Shown here: positions 47,537 through 56,696 of the stretch, piece by piece
How positions within the stretch are numbered: position 1 is the first letter of the stretch
How the letters are laid out: each line of letters begins with the position of its first letter
Assembly: GCF_020564625.1 (NCBI RefSeq)
Contig: NZ_JAJBZT010000011.1
Coordinates: 1-64,000 of the forward strand
Direction: 5' to 3'
DNA from: Leeia speluncae
GTDB taxonomy: Bacteria > Pseudomonadota > Gammaproteobacteria > Burkholderiales > Leeiaceae
DNA length: 64,000 bases
Position numbers and translations under genes: made by a program
The notes under the pieces: model-generated
What the model saw: only the letters and a program-made list of their open reading frames with translations
What the model was told of the DNA's origin: nothing
The model's database searches: none

Positions 47537-47570
47537 ATTTATTGCTAATCATACTCGGAGCGTGATCAAC

Positions 47571-48644
47571 ATGGATAAAATAAATCAAACAAATAACGGT
47601 CCTCGCCCATCCAAACGTATTGATGCAAAGTACCAAAACTTCTACACAAAACCATCTATTGGGGGATGGGCGACGTTAAAGCTACTTTGGCAATTCTTTA
47701 GAAAACCAGCGTATACCGTCCCACAAGGCCAAATCCCAGTTACCCCACTGACGAAAGAACAGATTGAGCAAGCACCAGAACTCAGTGCGTTCCGGCTTGG
47801 ACACTCCACGATCTTACTTAAAATTCAGCAAAAATTATGGCTGACTGATCCCGTGTTTAGCAAACGAGCCTCCCCTTTTGCTTGGATGGGGCCAAAACGC
47901 TTTCATCAACCGCCTATTTCAATAGACGCCCTACCCGCTATCGAAGGCGTGATTTTGTCCCATAATCATTACGATCATCTCGATAAAGAGGCGGTACTCG
48001 CCTTAAACAAAAAAGTGAAATATTTCCTTACCCCAATTGGCGTTGGTGATCATTTAGAGAAATGGGGCATCGAAAAAGAAAAAATCCGCCAGTTAGACTG
48101 GTGGGAGAGCATTCATTTGTCTGGTGTGGCATTCCATGCAACCCCTGCGCAGCATTTTTCAGGCAGAGGGTTGTTTGATGGAGACCAAACCCTTTGGTGT
48201 TCGTGGTCTATTTTTGCAGAAAATACGAGTATCTTCTTTAGTGGCGATACTGGTTATTTTGATGGCTTCAAGGAAATTGGAAACCGCCTAGGCCCATTTG
48301 ATCTCACCATGATTGAAACCGGCGCATACGATGACCGTTGGGCATTTGTCCATATGAAGCCAGAACAAACGGTACAAGCCCATCTCGATGTAAAGGGAAA
48401 AACCCTGTTACCGATTCATAATGGCACTTTTGATCTTGCCCTGCACCCATGGCAAGAGCCGTTTGAGCGAGTGCTTGTCGCTGCAAGTGAAAAAGGCGTT
48501 GCGCTTAGTTTCCCTAGCATGGGTGAACAATTTAGCATCACAAAGCCAAATATGGGGTCTTTTTGGTGGCGGATAGTGGATCAAATAAAAGAAACGAAAG
48601 TTCCTTGTCGATTGAGGCACGCTTTGTGTAAACGCGGGAATTAA
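47571..48644 (+). CDS. MBL-fold metallo-hydrolase, NAPE-PLD-like
   Basis: A 357-residue metallo-beta-lactamase-fold hydrolase. The zinc motif HxHxDH is at about 131-136 (HNHYDH), followed by an AQHFSGRG element and the SGDTGYFDGF stretch that carries the bridging Asp. It most resembles UlaG/NAPE-PLD-like hydrolases of lipid or phosphate ester substrates. Start choice is between GTG 47562 and ATG 47571. The divergent TetR gene suggests induction by a small hydrophobic compound. Confidence 0.87.
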   Translation: MDKINQTNNGPRPSKRIDAKYQNFYTKPSIGGWATLKLLWQFFRKPAYTVPQGQIPVTPLTKEQIEQAPELSAFRLGHSTILLKIQQKLWLTDPVFSKRASPFAWMGPKRFHQPPISIDALPAIEGVILSHNHYDHLDKEAVLALNKKVKYFLTPIGVGDHLEKWGIEKEKIRQLDWWESIHLSGVAFHATPAQHFSGRGLFDGDQTLWCSWSIFAENTSIFFSGDTGYFDGFKEIGNRLGPFDLTMIETGAYDDRWAFVHMKPEQTVQAHLDVKGKTLLPIHNGTFDLALHPWQEPFERVLVAASEKGVALSFPSMGEQFSITKPNMGSFWWRIVDQIKETKVPCRLRHALCKRGN

Positions 48645-48725
48645 GCTTTGTGTGCTGGTAGTCAACTATCGGTTGTAAGTAAAATAAGCCGCAAGGTTTG
48701 TTAAGATCACACATCAACAATAACA

Positions 48726-49103
48726 ATGGTTATTACGATGTTTATTGGCAAACTAGCCGCGTTAACCGGCGCATCCCCCAAGGCGATTCGTCTTTATGAG
48801 TCGATAGGCCTTTTGCCTCCTGCTAAGCGGCAAGGGAAATACTGGCTTTATTCAGAGCAAGATATTGTTTTAGTACACATGATTCGGCGCGGTTTGGCTG
48901 TCGGTTTTACCCTGAAAGAAATGTCTGCGCTAATTCTTCATCGTCAAGAGACTGGACATTTTTCATTTCAAATTGGAAAGCAATTAATCTTGGAGAAAAG
49001 GCAAAAAATTGCAGAGGAAATGAATAAGCTAAACATGCAGGACGCAGACTTAATTGCTTTGCAAGAAGAAATAGAAAGAACTTTTGGTCAGCCGGCTAGT
49101 TGA
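48726..49103 (+). CDS. MerR family transcriptional regulator
   Basis: A 125-residue MerR regulator (ATG 48738 is an alternative start). The winged helix (IGKLAALTGASPKAIRLYESIGLL) is at residues 7-30, followed by a coiled-coil dimerisation helix with no effector-binding Cys cluster. It precedes the EthD gene by 60 bases in the same direction and may form a unit with it. Confidence 0.88.
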   Translation: MVITMFIGKLAALTGASPKAIRLYESIGLLPPAKRQGKYWLYSEQDIVLVHMIRRGLAVGFTLKEMSALILHRQETGHFSFQIGKQLILEKRQKIAEEMNKLNMQDADLIALQEEIERTFGQPAS

Positions 49104-49163
49104 CTCTGCCCTATAGGACAAGGTTTACCTTTGGTATTTATCGCTTAGTACGAAAGGCAAATC

Positions 49164-49499
49164 ATGATTTCTATTTCCATTCTCTACCCTTTGCAGTCTG
49201 ACGCTTTCTTTGATGTTAATTATTACCTCCAACAGCACATGCCGATGTCTGTGAAATTGCTTTCTGCTCATCATGGCTATAAAGGCGTGATGGTTGAACA
49301 AGGTGAATCTGGCGTTTCGCCAGATGTAGCCCTATCTTTTATCGCGATCTGCCGGTTTTACTTTGCTTCAAAAGATGATTTTCTAGACGCGTTTATGCCA
49401 CACGCTGCGGTGTTACAGTCGGATATGAAGCATTACACCAATATCAGCCCAATCATTCAGTTTAATACGGTTTGTCTGCAAGAACCGTCTGTTGGGTAA
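49164..49499 (+). CDS. EthD family protein
   Basis: A 111-residue dimeric alpha-beta barrel of the EthD type: YPLQSDAFFDVNYYLQQHMP at residues 7-26 and the central HMPM element. The function of the family is ill-defined, and some members help redox or degradation enzymes. Probably controlled by the adjacent MerR gene. Confidence 0.82.
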   Translation: MISISILYPLQSDAFFDVNYYLQQHMPMSVKLLSAHHGYKGVMVEQGESGVSPDVALSFIAICRFYFASKDDFLDAFMPHAAVLQSDMKHYTNISPIIQFNTVCLQEPSVG

Positions 49500-49514
49500 T
49501 GTCGTCCCTTGAAC

Positions 49515-49835
49515 CTATCTTGCGTTTAATACTAACAAGCAAACCATGCCCGTCATAAATGGAATCCAAGTTTGGCGAAAGAGGAAGACGCTAAGAATGG
49601 CGACAAGCGTGGCGATAGATTCGTTACTCATTAGTGTGACTTGACCATGCTTCATAAAGATTTCAGGGGCAACGATGCTGGCTAATGCCGCTGTTGGTGC
49701 ATAACGCAGATATTGTTGAATCGTAGGAGGGAGCTGAAAACGTTTTCCTCCTACGATAAAGCTGCTGCGCATTGCAAATGTCACTATCCCGACCACCAAG
49801 AAGCAAGACCATAGATAAACTTTATCTTCAATCAT
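49515..49835 (-). CDS. azlD: AzlD family membrane protein (small exporter subunit)
   Basis: A 106-residue, four-helix membrane protein of the AzlD/YgaH type. It overlaps the 3' end of azlC by four bases (ATGA), indicating translational coupling. With AzlC it forms a branched-chain amino acid or azaleucine exporter. It ends the minus-strand hydroxyproline cluster, and the pair may export a pathway intermediate or an amino acid overflow. Confidence 0.9.
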   Translation of the reverse strand: MIEDKVYLWSCFLVVGIVTFAMRSSFIVGGKRFQLPPTIQQYLRYAPTAALASIVAPEIFMKHGQVTLMSNESIATLVAILSVFLFRQTWIPFMTGMVCLLVLNAR

Positions 49836-50530
49836 TTACGTTTTCTCTCTAGCGTTTCGAATAAGGCCCCGGTCCCTAAGCCAGCTAAGATGGCAATAAA
49901 GAAGCCTAATCGCATTGGTAATTGGATCAGCAGGCAGGCGGTGAGTCCACTCACTAAACAGACGGCAGCGGCTTTCCATTGCTTGAGAGCTGGCGCAAGC
50001 AAGATGGCTAGTGCAATCGTCGCCATGAATTCAAAGTGATATTCTTCAGGGATTTGCTGGGTAAAAACAGCGCCAACAACGGTGCCTAGCATCCATGTCA
50101 TAACATTAAAGCTACTGGTGCCAAGGTATAAACCGGTTCTACTTTCTAACTGGGGATCCGCTAAAATTTTCTGGCTATACGCAGCAATGACACCATCACT
50201 CATTACATAACCAGCCCAGATTTTCACCTTCTTATTGCAGCCTTCAAATGCAGGCGCCATTAATGCACTAAAGATGAGAAAACGGAGTGCTAAGGCAATG
50301 GTTGTCAGTCCAACGACAAAGATAGATGCGCCAGACACAATAAGTGGCAAAGTACCTAGTTGTGCACTGCCACTATAGACAATCAATGTCATACCTATGC
50401 ATTCCCAAAGACTAAAACCAGCAGATTTCATCGCGACCCCAGAAGCCAATGCCCATGGAAGTTGCCCTAAACATAGTGGCAGGTAGTCTTTAATGCCGGA
50501 AATGGCGGATTGTCTAAAAGTGGTTGTCAT
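49832..50530 (-). CDS. azlC: AzlC family amino acid exporter subunit
   Basis: A 232-residue membrane protein of the AzlC/YgaZ type, with the PLCLGQLPWALASGVAM-like N-terminus (residues 17-33) and about seven helices. It works with AzlD. It lies 64 bases downstream of a ProC-like gene on the same strand at the end of the hydroxyproline locus. Confidence 0.92.
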   Translation of the reverse strand: MTTTFRQSAISGIKDYLPLCLGQLPWALASGVAMKSAGFSLWECIGMTLIVYSGSAQLGTLPLIVSGASIFVVGLTTIALALRFLIFSALMAPAFEGCNKKVKIWAGYVMSDGVIAAYSQKILADPQLESRTGLYLGTSSFNVMTWMLGTVVGAVFTQQIPEEYHFEFMATIALAILLAPALKQWKAAAVCLVSGLTACLLIQLPMRLGFFIAILAGLGTGALFETLERKRK

Positions 50531-50594
50531 GTTTGTTTAGCATCTACACGTGTTGAATGTGTAAGTTGATGAGGCCTATTTCATTAAGTGGTTA

Positions 50595-51386
50595 TTATTT
50601 TTTCGTATTGGCAAGCGCGTTGTTTGTAACGGTGGCTAATAACTGGTTGAGGGCGCCAAATAAATGGCTCTGCGTGTCAGCATTCAGAAATGACTTTGCC
50701 ATCCGTTCATTTAAACCACCTGGTGTAGAGTATTCATCTTGCAAATGCGCAAAAGAGGTGGGTTGTTTAGCGATATGACCTAACTCGTTAAATAAATTGG
50801 ATAAATACAGTTTTGCATCGCCCTCTTCTACCCCTTTTTCTTGCATCCAAAGTGATAAGTTATCAAGCAATGAAAAATACGTACCCATCATGGCACTAGC
50901 TACCGTAAAGACATTGAGTAAATTAATGTCTTCAATCTCAATGATTTGGCCTAGTCGGTTGAATAAATCCCGACAGTGTGGCGTTGCTTTTGGATAAACC
51001 AGCGTAGTGTCTCTTTGGTTTTCTACAAATGGGAGGGGAACGGCTCTATTGAGTGCGACTGGTACTTTAATTAATTCTTTTAATTGCTCGATAGATAAGG
51101 TAGCAACAAGACTAATCACAATCTGATTTGGCTTAAAGCAAAGTTCACTTAATACCTCTGATACGATTTGTGGCCTAACAGAAATGACGATGGTTTCACA
51201 GTGATCGATGATTTCTTGATTGTCCTTGGCTATTTCAACATGTGCATGTCTAGTTTTTAATGCTTTTGCCAAAATTGCATTTCTAGGAGAAATCCAGACT
51301 TGATCTGTATGTCCAACTGTTTTTGCCAGACCGTCAATCATGGCAGCAGAAATTCTGCCTGTTCCAATAAAACCAATCGTACTCAT
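50595..51386 (-). CDS. ProC-like pyrroline-5-carboxylate reductase family protein
   Basis: A 263-residue NAD(P)-dependent reductase of the P5CR family: the N-terminal Rossmann motif GFIGTGRIS at residues 5-13, SVRPQ in place of the usual KPQ near 70-74, and the C-terminal STPGGLNE near 223-230, which closely resembles the proline-site segment of ProC. It could reduce P5C or a related pyrroline carboxylate. In a hydroxyproline locus it may recycle a pyrroline intermediate; the reaction is inferred. Confidence 0.82.
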   Translation of the reverse strand: MSTIGFIGTGRISAAMIDGLAKTVGHTDQVWISPRNAILAKALKTRHAHVEIAKDNQEIIDHCETIVISVRPQIVSEVLSELCFKPNQIVISLVATLSIEQLKELIKVPVALNRAVPLPFVENQRDTTLVYPKATPHCRDLFNRLGQIIEIEDINLLNVFTVASAMMGTYFSLLDNLSLWMQEKGVEEGDAKLYLSNLFNELGHIAKQPTSFAHLQDEYSTPGGLNERMAKSFLNADTQSHLFGALNQLLATVTNNALANTKK

Positions 51387-51454
51387 ATTGACCTTTTCTC
51401 ATGGGCCACCAGCCTCATTTCAGTGAGGCCGTGGCTTTTTTGCATGGTGGGGAA

Positions 51455-52936
51455 TTATTTAATATACCAGCCCCACGGTGCTTCGGTCTCGTAAGTCGTA
51501 ATTTGCTTGGTTTCTAGGTAGTTGTTTAGACCCCATTTACCTAATTCGCGGCCAATACCGCTTTGTTTGTAGCCACCCCATGGTGCTTCGGTAAAGGTGG
51601 GTTGCGAGCAGTTGACCCATACAATCCCCGCGCGTAATGCTTTTGCCACACGGTCGCAACGGACTTTGTCTTTAGACATGACGGCTGCAGCTAGACCAAA
51701 GCGTGAGTCATTGGCTAAACGCACCGCCTCTTCCTCTGAATCAAACGCACGGATGCACACCACTGGTCCAAAGATTTCTTCGTTCCAGATCCAGCTATCT
51801 GTAGGCACATCGGCAAAAACGGCTGGCTCGAAGTAATAACCTTTGTCGAAACCTTCTGGGCGTTTGCCCCCTACTAGCAGTTTGGCACCTTCGGCTTTTC
51901 CTTTTTCTACGGCGGCAAGTACTTGATCATATTGGTTTTGGTTGACTAATGGCCCTAGCAATACGCCCTCTTCCAAACCATTGCCGATTTTGATCTTTTT
52001 GGTTTCTTCCACCAGGCGGTCTAGCAGTGGTTGGTATAGGTCTTTTTGTACAAGTACGCGCGAGGTTGCCGAGCATACTTGGCCTTGGTTCCAGAAAATA
52101 CCAAACATGATCCACTCGACAGCCGCCGCAATATCGCTATCGTCAAACACGATGAAGGGAGATTTGCCACCAAGTTCCAGGCTAACGTTTTTAATATCGT
52201 TAGCGGCAGACTTCATGATCTGGCTACCCACAGGCACGCTACCAGTAAAGGCTAATTTATCAACCATCGGATGATCACAAAGTGCATTACCAGCATCACG
52301 ACCTTTTCCTGTAATGATGTTAAGCACACCAGCTGGTAGACCGGATTTTTCTACTATTTCACCTAACTTTACGGCGGTGAGCGAGGTCACTTGAGATGGT
52401 TTTAGCACCATCGAACACCCTGCAGCTAGGGCGGGTGCAACTTTCCATGCGGCCATCAATAATGGGTAGTTCCAAGGGATGATTGCACCAGCGACACCAA
52501 TCGGTTCTTTGATTGCTTTAGAAGAAAAGCGATCATCAGCTAAGGTGATGGTTTCTTCGTTATTGCTATCTAGTTCTTCCGCAAGTCCTGCGTAAAATTC
52601 AAAGCATCCCGCTGCATCACCGATATCCCACATGGCTTCTGGTAATGGTTTACCGTTATCACGCGTCTCCAAGGTGGCAATGGCTTCAATATTGTCACGA
52701 ATGCCCGCTGCAATATTACGCAAAACCACTGCACGTGCTTTACCACTCATTTTTGGCCAAGGGCCGTTATCGAATGCTTCGCGCGCAGCTTTTACCGCAA
52801 GGTCTACATCTTCTTCTGTACCCGATGCTACTTTCGCAATAATTTCTTCGCTGCTTGGGTCGATCGCATCAAAAGTTTGAGATTTGACTGGCTTTACCCA
52901 TTGCCCATTGATAAATAATTTGTCAAAAACGAGCAT
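51455..52936 (-). CDS. NAD(P)-dependent aldehyde dehydrogenase, probable alpha-ketoglutarate semialdehyde or aminoaldehyde type
   Basis: A 493-residue ALDH with full catalytic set: N156 (PWNYPL), E254 (LELGGKSP) and C288 (NQGQVCSA); the Glu-Cys spacing is 34. By sequence it resembles betaine/aminoaldehyde dehydrogenases. By context it is a candidate for the last hydroxyproline step, oxidising alpha-ketoglutarate semialdehyde to 2-oxoglutarate. Both roles remain possible. It follows an orphan binding-protein gene, separated by a short hairpin. Confidence 0.88.
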   Translation of the reverse strand: MLVFDKLFINGQWVKPVKSQTFDAIDPSSEEIIAKVASGTEEDVDLAVKAAREAFDNGPWPKMSGKARAVVLRNIAAGIRDNIEAIATLETRDNGKPLPEAMWDIGDAAGCFEFYAGLAEELDSNNEETITLADDRFSSKAIKEPIGVAGAIIPWNYPLLMAAWKVAPALAAGCSMVLKPSQVTSLTAVKLGEIVEKSGLPAGVLNIITGKGRDAGNALCDHPMVDKLAFTGSVPVGSQIMKSAANDIKNVSLELGGKSPFIVFDDSDIAAAVEWIMFGIFWNQGQVCSATSRVLVQKDLYQPLLDRLVEETKKIKIGNGLEEGVLLGPLVNQNQYDQVLAAVEKGKAEGAKLLVGGKRPEGFDKGYYFEPAVFADVPTDSWIWNEEIFGPVVCIRAFDSEEEAVRLANDSRFGLAAAVMSKDKVRCDRVAKALRAGIVWVNCSQPTFTEAPWGGYKQSGIGRELGKWGLNNYLETKQITTYETEAPWGWYIK

Positions 52937-52977
52937 TTATTTTTCCTTCATTGAAACGTCGTGATAAAAAGTTGGTT

Positions 52978-52992
52978 AGCCCTGACAGGGCT
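52978..52992 (-). other. Short hairpin at the 3' end of the binding-protein gene
   Basis: A 5-bp stem (AGCCC/GGGCT) around TGACA overlapping the binding-protein stop codon, before the aldehyde dehydrogenase gene. It has the placement of the other intercistronic hairpins in this locus. Confidence 0.4.
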
Positions 52993-53761
52993 ATTTTCCA
53001 TACACATTGAAAATAAAATAGTTGTACATAATTCTTTGATAAGAGCCATCTTTTATAATTTGGCTAAGAGCAACGTCAAACCGCTTTTTTAACGCTGGAT
53101 TGTTCAAGTTCACGGCGATCCCCTCCCCATCTCCCATGTATTTAGAGTCGCGTACAGGAGAGCCAACTAGTTCATACCCTTGCCATTCCTTTTCTTTTAA
53201 ATGGCCTTCGTAGGCAGAGACAATATCGTCTAGTGCAATATCAATTTCACTGTTTTTTAGCGCAGCGTACATATCTGCTGCAGAGGGGAATTCTGAAATG
53301 TGAATTTGAGGGTCATTTGCGTATTTGGCCGCAACATAAGCGCTATAAATGGTATTGGCCTGAACGCCTAAGCGTTTGTTTTTAAGATCAAAATTGGTGA
53401 CGTAAGCAGTGAGAAACTTACCTTTCTTGCCAATGAAACTGCCTGATACTTTCGTATATGAAGTTGAGAACAGTACTTTTTGTTTTCTGGCTTGGGTGAT
53501 GGTGATTGAGGCAATTGCTGCATCTATCGTTTTATTTTCAACCGATGGAATGAGTGCGTCCCATTTGGTAGGTACAAACTTGCATTCAACTTTCATTACT
53601 TCACATAAGCGATTGGCAATATCCACATTAAAGCCGGTTAACTTGCCTTCTTTCATAAAGTCATAAGGAGGAAATGTGCCTTGTAATCCAATTTTCAGCA
53701 CTTCAGCTTGTGTACTACTTGCTATCAACAAGCCAATTAAGCTAATCCATTTGGATTGCAT
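52991..53761 (-). CDS. Family 3 amino acid-binding periplasmic protein, orphan
   Basis: A 256-residue type II binding protein (ArgT/HisJ class) with a signal peptide of about 19 residues (cleavage after SSTQA), followed by LKIGLQGTFPPYDF and GFNVDIANRLCE, the usual amino acid-binding stretches. No permease or ATPase is encoded nearby. Preceded by AGGAG. It has its own promoter, tandem operator and leader hairpin (53797-53943), and the context suggests hydroxyproline or a related amino acid as ligand. Confidence 0.9.
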   Translation of the reverse strand: MQSKWISLIGLLIASSTQAEVLKIGLQGTFPPYDFMKEGKLTGFNVDIANRLCEVMKVECKFVPTKWDALIPSVENKTIDAAIASITITQARKQKVLFSTSYTKVSGSFIGKKGKFLTAYVTNFDLKNKRLGVQANTIYSAYVAAKYANDPQIHISEFPSAADMYAALKNSEIDIALDDIVSAYEGHLKEKEWQGYELVGSPVRDSKYMGDGEGIAVNLNNPALKKRFDVALSQIIKDGSYQRIMYNYFIFNVYGK

Positions 53762-53796
53762 AACTATCTCCTTTGCCTGCTATCTAGAAAAAAATG

Positions 53797-53827
53797 GGGT
53801 CTGTACTTTTCCCCTTTGTACAGACCC
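53797..53827 (-). terminator. Leader hairpin with T tract upstream of the binding-protein gene (possible attenuator)
   Basis: A perfect 10-bp stem (GGGTCTGTAC at 53797-53806 with 53818-53827) and 11-base loop; on the minus strand it is followed by ATTTTTTTCT, a proper terminator signature. It sits about 36 bases before the ATG, downstream of the predicted promoter, so it would interrupt the gene's own mRNA. A smaller stem (CCTCT/AGAGG, 53831-53844) is next to it. Confidence 0.7.
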
Positions 53828-53891
53828 AAACCTCTTTAGAGAGGAGAGAAATTTTCTCAACCCTTTATTGAATACACTCTTAAATTCTTTT

Positions 53892-53943
53892 ATGTATTCA
53901 ACAATGTATACATATACTACGTGATAGATTTTTGACGTGTCAA
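53892..53943 (-). promoter_or_regulatory. Promoter with tandem GntR-type operator
   Basis: On the minus strand TTGACA (53938-53943) and TAGTAT (53914-53919) are 18 bases apart. Two decamers lie just downstream of the -10: ATGTATACAT (53904-53913, perfect palindrome) and ATGTATTCAA (53892-53901), 12 bases start to start. The same 12-bp tandem is found at 56611-56632 and 62148-62169. Confidence 0.7.
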
Positions 53944-54176
53944 TAGCATTGATAAAAGAAAAAAAGAGAGGCTAAAAAAAGAAAGAGATGAAGTTGCTAT
54001 GAAAATGTAAAATAAAAAATAAGCATATATATCAATGATATATATGCAGTATTTGAACTAGAAAATTAGTACTAGTTTGTCAGAACGTGCGAAAAATGGG
54101 GAGCCTCAATGATTGAAGCTCCCACTCTCCAACAACTCATCTTCGCCGGATGAAGAATGAGAAGAAGAACAATTCT
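53944..54176. other. Intergenic remainder between the epimerase and binding-protein genes
   Basis: About 230 AT-rich bases between the epimerase stop and the binding-protein promoter. A TATATATCATTGATATATA-like inverted repeat is visible at about 54024-54045, and an imperfect stem (CATCTTCGCC-like) near 54127-54165 may end the epimerase transcript. No gene seen. Confidence 0.35.
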
Positions 54177-55232
54177 TCAGGAGAAAAACTCTTTGACATC
54201 AGGCCCCCAAGTATCTGAGAGGGCAAATCCATTCTGAAATGGGTCTCGAGGGTCTAGACGAAGATATTCAATGCCATATATCCAACCACTACCAGTGATT
54301 TTTGGGATTACCGCTGGTTTGTTACCAATAGTGGTCTGATTGGCAAACTCAACTGAAAATTGTCCACCAATAATTGAACGGGAAATTTGTTTTTCCCCTT
54401 GCTTGATTTGACCTCTGGCTTGCATGGTAGCCAAGTTAGCCGAGCTCCCAGTTCCACAGGGTGATCTATCTACTCTACCCGGTTTTAATGTGGTGCAGGT
54501 TCTCACTATCCCGTTCGGTTCCCATTCCCTAAACATGACATAGGCAATGCCTTCTACACCTGGTAATTCTGGATGACAAATGGTGACGGCCTGATTGAGC
54601 TTGGTTTTTAGTTTCATGCCGGCATCTGCAAGCAATCGTGCATTTTCAGGGGCAATGGTTAAACCAATTTGCTGAACATCGACGATCGCATAAAATACAC
54701 CACCAAATGCAATATCTGCTTTTAGTGTACCCCACTCATCCGCATCAAATTCGTAATCCAATGTTTCCGAGTAGCAGGGAATATTTTGTAAGGTAACTGA
54801 AACACAGCGCCCCTCTTCGCAGTGAGCAACTGCTGTAATTAAGCCCGCAGGGGTTTCTACTTTGACAATGGTTTGCGGTTCTAGCATTTTCACTTTGCCA
54901 GTTTCAAGCAAGGCGGTGACGACACAAATGCAGTTACTACCCGACATCGCATGGGCTTTGTCTGCTTGAAGTACAATAAATGCCGCATCCGCATCTGGAT
55001 GAGAAGGCTCAACAAGAAGATTAAAAGACATTTGTACAGAGGCTCTAGGCTCGGCGGTCACAAATTTTCTTAAGGCATCATCTACTTGGTTGATATGGTT
55101 CATTTTTTCTAGCGCAGTTTTACCCGGTGTTTCAGCGGCTCCGCTAAAAATCACTTTACCAATTTCACCTTGGCAATGCACTTCGACAATTTCTAAGGCA
55201 TTGAACCAACGGTTCACAATTGCTTTATTCAT
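54177..55232 (-). CDS. Proline racemase family protein with Ser/Cys catalytic pair
   Basis: A 351-residue member of the proline racemase / hydroxyproline epimerase superfamily. The second catalytic residue is present as C259 ([10 protein letters not shown]), but the first Cys, normally in an MCGHG motif, is S97 in AMSGSN. Ser/Cys members form a recognised minority in this superfamily and include epimerases of 3- or 4-hydroxyproline. It is encoded just after a DAO-family gene, an arrangement that fits L-to-D epimerisation followed by oxidation. The exact substrate is inferred. Confidence 0.87.
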   Translation of the reverse strand: MNKAIVNRWFNALEIVEVHCQGEIGKVIFSGAAETPGKTALEKMNHINQVDDALRKFVTAEPRASVQMSFNLLVEPSHPDADAAFIVLQADKAHAMSGSNCICVVTALLETGKVKMLEPQTIVKVETPAGLITAVAHCEEGRCVSVTLQNIPCYSETLDYEFDADEWGTLKADIAFGGVFYAIVDVQQIGLTIAPENARLLADAGMKLKTKLNQAVTICHPELPGVEGIAYVMFREWEPNGIVRTCTTLKPGRVDRSPCGTGSSANLATMQARGQIKQGEKQISRSIIGGQFSVEFANQTTIGNKPAVIPKITGSGWIYGIEYLRLDPRDPFQNGFALSDTWGPDVKEFFS

Positions 55233-55274
55233 TTCATATACCTGCTGTTTATTCTTATGTTGTATAAAGAAATA

Positions 55275-56528
55275 CTACCAACGACCACAACGATAAGGCC
55301 TCATATCAATCGCGTTTGGTTGATTCACAATGAGATCAGTCATTAATTTGGCTGCAGTTGCGCAGTAAGTTAAGCCCAAGTGACCATGACCTGATGAGTA
55401 AAAGACGTTTGGCATTTTTTCTGATCTGCTCATGACAGGAACCGTGTCTGGTAAGGCGGGACGATGTCCCATCCATTCTTGGGCATTCGTTGTGTTTAAT
55501 GTTGGCAATGCAATTTTTGCACGCTTCACTAAAATTTTTGCCCGTTTAAAATCAGGGTCAGCATCCAAACCGGCCATCTCAACAGAGCCGCCAATTCTAA
55601 TTCCACCTGCTGTTGGCGTAACCATGAATGCCTTTGCAGGCCAGATGAGAGAATGCTTAAGTTCCACGCCACTTTGCTGAATCTGTGTGTGATAACCACG
55701 TTCGGTTTCTAAGGGAATAGACTCATCTAATAAAGCAGAAAGCCTAGCTGTATAAGCACCAGCGGCAATAATCACTTCAGAACAAGCGATAAAAGGTTTG
55801 TTTTTTAAATGGACAGACGATACCTTTCCATCTTGAATTTCAAACCCGACAACATTCCCTTTTTCTACACGACCACCCAATTTTTCAACCTGTTGAATCA
55901 AGGTTTTAACGAGTAAATACGGATTACTAATAGATTTATTGAGTGGAAACAGCACTGCCTTTTGGATCTGATTAGAAATAGCTGGCTCTAGCGCTTGAAG
56001 TTGCGCTTGATTTAGTACGGGACTTTTAATCCCCATACGTTCAATCATATTTAAATGATCTCTATCTGCTTTAAATTCAGCTTCTGATGCATATAAGCTA
56101 AGGCACCCTTGTTCTGAAAGTGCATTTCTCATGCCAATTTTGTCTAGCATGGGTAAAAAATCATCGTAGACCCGTTTGCATAACACCATTCCCGCATCTT
56201 CTAATTCACGAACTTTTTGAGGCCGACCAGCCCAAAGAAACCGCATTAACCATGGGGCTAGTTTAGGCATATAAGAAGGGCGAAAACGTACAGGTCCTTC
56301 AGGATCTAATACCCAGCCAGGCACTTTTAGCCATGTATGTGGGCGGGATGCAGGCATAAACTCAGTGACAGCAATACTGGCCATATTGCCAAATGATGCA
56401 CCTTTGCCTGGTTCCCCTTTATCTACTAAGACAACTTGTTTTCCTGCTTGTTGAAGCTCAAATGCAAGCGCGGCACCAATGATGCCTGCACCAATAATGA
56501 CCGTTGGGGCGGTTTGGTTGGAAATCAT
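55275..56528 (-). CDS. FAD-dependent D-amino acid dehydrogenase (DAO family), copy 2
   Basis: A 417-residue DAO-superfamily dehydrogenase with the FAD motif GAGIIG (residues 13-18), the segment GKGASFGNMASIA near 41-53, and the C-terminal SSGHGHLGLTYC element. This is the DadA-like type that oxidises D-amino acids to imino acids, here probably cis-hydroxy-D-proline or D-proline. Encoded 42 bases before the Ser/Cys epimerase; the two form a unit under a GntR-type operator at 56611-56632. Confidence 0.87.
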   Translation of the reverse strand: MISNQTAPTVIIGAGIIGAALAFELQQAGKQVVLVDKGEPGKGASFGNMASIAVTEFMPASRPHTWLKVPGWVLDPEGPVRFRPSYMPKLAPWLMRFLWAGRPQKVRELEDAGMVLCKRVYDDFLPMLDKIGMRNALSEQGCLSLYASEAEFKADRDHLNMIERMGIKSPVLNQAQLQALEPAISNQIQKAVLFPLNKSISNPYLLVKTLIQQVEKLGGRVEKGNVVGFEIQDGKVSSVHLKNKPFIACSEVIIAAGAYTARLSALLDESIPLETERGYHTQIQQSGVELKHSLIWPAKAFMVTPTAGGIRIGGSVEMAGLDADPDFKRAKILVKRAKIALPTLNTTNAQEWMGHRPALPDTVPVMSRSEKMPNVFYSSGHGHLGLTYCATAAKLMTDLIVNQPNAIDMRPYRCGRW

Positions 56529-56557
56529 ATGGTTTCCTTATCGTAGATTGGAACTAA

Positions 56558-56592
56558 CTAGAGAGACACCCCCTCATATCGTGTCTCTCTAG
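56558..56592 (-). other. Leader hairpin upstream of the second DAO gene
   Basis: A perfect 12-bp stem (CTAGAGAGACAC, 56558-56569, with 56581-56592) and 11-base loop, 30 bases before the ATG. No T tract follows. It is placed like the leader hairpin at 53797-53827, between operator and start codon. Confidence 0.6.
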
Positions 56593-56610
56593 CAGCCCAA
56601 AAAACTTTTT

Positions 56611-56632
56611 ATGTATTCAATTATGTGTACAA
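56611..56632 (-). promoter_or_regulatory. Tandem GntR-type operator
   Basis: Decamers ATGTATTCAA (56611-56620) and ATGTGTACAA (56623-56632), 12 bases start to start, upstream of the second DAO gene. The first decamer is identical to that at 53892-53901. Confidence 0.65.
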
Positions 56633-56696
56633 ACTTTATTGGGGTAAATAAAAACCGTGGAACTACACCACGGCTTTTATGAATGTCTAATGTTGT

